A stretch of 64,000 nucleotides of DNA. It comes from Mycolicibacterium psychrotolerans. GTDB lineage: Bacteria > Actinomycetota > Actinomycetes > Mycobacteriales > Mycobacteriaceae. The translations under genes and the position numbers were made by a program. Positions 62,876 to 64,000 of the stretch are shown in pieces. The stretch lies in assembly GCF_010729305.1 (NCBI RefSeq), contig NZ_AP022574.1, forward strand, positions 5,394,001 through 5,458,000, written 5' to 3'. The notes under the pieces are model-generated. The model did no database searches. It saw only the letters and a list, made by a program, of their open reading frames with translations, and was not told the origin of the DNA. Each line of letters begins with the position of its first letter. Within the stretch, counting starts at the first letter, position 1.

Positions 62876-63895
62876 ATGACCGTGCTCACGCCCACGTCGC
62901 GGTTTCGTAGCGGTCTCCTCTTCGCGATCGGCTCGGCGTTCGCGTTCGGCTGCTCCGGGCCGTTCGCCAAGGCGTTGATGACCGCAGGCTGGAGCCCGAC
63001 GGCCGCGGTCACCGCCCGGTTGGCCGGCGGGGCGTTGGCGATGGCCGTGTTCGCCACCGTCGCACACCCGGGCTGGGTGCGCGAGGCACGCCGCCACCTG
63101 CGCACCGTGATCGCGTACGGGCTGATCCCGATCGCGGGGGCCCAGCTGTTCTACTACAACGCCGTCGCCCATCTGTCGGTCGGCGTCGCGCTGCTGCTCG
63201 AGTACACCGCACCGATCCTGGTGGTCGGCTGGCTGTGGGCGACCACCCGGCGTCGGCCCACCGCGCTCACCCTCGGAGGTGTGGCGCTGGCGGTGGCCGG
63301 CATCACCGCGGTGCTCGGACTGGTCGGGCCGCACGGCTTCTCCGGTGTCGACATCAACCTGGTCGGCGTCGGGTGGGGCCTGGCGGCCGCCGTCTGCGCG
63401 GCCTGCTACTTCCTGATGTCGGAGAACGTCAGCGGATCGGGTACCGAATCCGGTGTGCATCCGATCACGCTGGCGGCGGCCGGCCTGATCGTCGGCGCGG
63501 GGGCCGTCGCGCTGCTCGGGATCACCGGGCTGATGCCGCTGACCTTCACCGCCAACGACACCGTGGTGGCCGGCTGGACCACGTCCTGGGTGCTGCCCGT
63601 CGTCGCGCTGGCCCTGCTTCCCACGGCGATCGCCTACACCCTCGGCATCGTGGGCATCGCCCGGCTCAAGCCGCGGTTCGCCTCGCTGGTCGGCCTTTCC
63701 GAGGTGATGTTCGCCGTGCTGGCCGCCTGGGTGCTGCTGGGCGAGGCCGTCACGGCCACCCAGGCTGTCGGTGGAGCGATCGTGCTGGCCGGCTTGGCGC
63801 TGGCCCGCCAGGGCGACCGCGGCGACCACCTCGACGAGGCCAACGCCGCGACGTGGCCGGATGCCCCGCTAGGTGAACTAACATCGTCGGGATGA
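62876..63895 (+). CDS. EamA/DMT-family metabolite exporter
   Basis: From ATG 62876, with GGAGG 8 bases upstream, the protein has 339 residues and about 10 hydrophobic helices in two EamA repeats (LLFAIGSAFAFGCSGPFAKAL; GVGWGLAAAVCAACYFLMSENVS). The RhaT/YdcZ-like drug/metabolite transporter group commonly exports amino acids. The frame is open further upstream across the palindrome, but the ATG at 62876 has the only good ribosome site. It is divergent from the CGNR regulator. Confidence 0.87.
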   Translation: MTVLTPTSRFRSGLLFAIGSAFAFGCSGPFAKALMTAGWSPTAAVTARLAGGALAMAVFATVAHPGWVREARRHLRTVIAYGLIPIAGAQLFYYNAVAHLSVGVALLLEYTAPILVVGWLWATTRRRPTALTLGGVALAVAGITAVLGLVGPHGFSGVDINLVGVGWGLAAAVCAACYFLMSENVSGSGTESGVHPITLAAAGLIVGAGAVALLGITGLMPLTFTANDTVVAGWTTSWVLPVVALALLPTAIAYTLGIVGIARLKPRFASLVGLSEVMFAVLAAWVLLGEAVTATQAVGGAIVLAGLALARQGDRGDHLDEANAATWPDAPLGELTSSG

Positions 63896-64000
63896 AGATC
63901 GATCTTGATATCCGCCGCGGGCCGGCGCTCGTCGCGACGCTGTTGGCCAGTACGGCATTCGTGTTCGCGCCCGCCGTCGCGGCACCCGTCGCCCACGCGC
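63892..64000 (+). CDS. Start of an exported protein (cut by the window edge)
   Basis: The ATG at 63892 overlaps the EamA stop by 4 bp (ATGA) and gives 36 residues so far. They read as a Sec signal peptide: MKIDLDIRRGP, hydrophobic ALVATLLASTAFVFAPAVA and a likely cleavage after VAHA. The mature protein is outside the window, so no function can be given. Coupling to the exporter suggests one transcript. Confidence 0.65.
   Translation, partial: MKIDLDIRRGPALVATLLASTAFVFAPAVAAPVAHA

Overview
The window is high-GC actinobacterial DNA with the gene content and order of a mycobacterium, most likely an environmental Mycolicibacterium-type species. Support comes from whiB3, sigD/rsdA, a guaB2-guaB3-choD block, groES with a His-tailed groEL1, a 13E12-repeat HNH gene, the imuA'/imuB mutasome cassette and a complete ESX-4 locus. 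The order follows M. tuberculosis Rv3394c to Rv3450c (Rv numbers recalled from memory), with extra gene blocks between the conserved segments. The species is not determined.

Layout. 1-1.2 kb: imuB (cut by the window edge) and imuA' on the minus strand behind a LexA box. 1.25-6.45 kb: a plus-strand cluster of esterase, SDR (frameshifted), ferritin-like diiron protein, Baeyer-Villiger-type flavoprotein and MerR regulator. 6.45-12.6 kb: guaA, choD, guaB3, guaB2 (minus). 12.7-16.5 kb: a DUF5319 protein, rsdA-sigD, an Rv3415c-like protein and whiB3. 16.5-23.4 kb: a block absent between whiB3 and groEL1 in M. tuberculosis. It holds an NmrA-type reductase, a three-gene thiocyanate hydrolase locus (fused beta-alpha subunit, gamma subunit, small activator-like protein), an HD-domain protein, a ThrE-family exporter, a small secreted protein and an SBP56/methanethiol oxidase. 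23.5-25.7 kb: groES-groEL1 with a CIRCE operator and a terminator. 25.8-27.6 kb: a 13E12 HNH gene with an SOS-box-like start region.

27.5-32.8 kb: a translationally coupled minus-strand chain alr, alpha/beta hydrolase, tsaE, tsaB, rimI, tsaD, SnoaL-like. 32.8-38.5 kb: gadB, the NAD(P)HX repair gene, two small genes, glmS. 38.6-42.7 kb: a hydrolase-fold protein without the nucleophile serine, an F420-type LLM oxidoreductase and FDOR pair, and TetR/acyl-CoA dehydrogenase around a clear palindrome. 42.8-46.9 kb: two type VII secretion-like proteins, glmM, rpsI, rplM. 47-52.7 kb: an inserted two-carbon module (ethanolamine-type permease, Zn alcohol dehydrogenase, aldehyde dehydrogenase, GAF regulator). 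52.7-62.2 kb: ESX-4 (esxT, esxU, Rv3446c-like, eccC4, eccD4, mycP4, eccB4). 62.2-64 kb: a CGNR regulator, a divergent EamA exporter and the start of a secreted protein.

Main new observations. (1) A thiocyanate hydrolase with fused beta-alpha subunits and an altered metal motif (CALCSC) lies in the same inserted block as a methanethiol oxidase and an HD protein, suggesting a one-carbon sulfur/nitrogen island. (2) A 26-bp palindrome occurs twice, 41 kb apart, before the ThrE exporter and between the CGNR regulator and the EamA exporter, suggesting a small export regulon. (3) A one-base frameshift fuses the SDR reading frame to the diiron gene. No tRNA, rRNA, CRISPR array, insertion sequence or prophage was seen.
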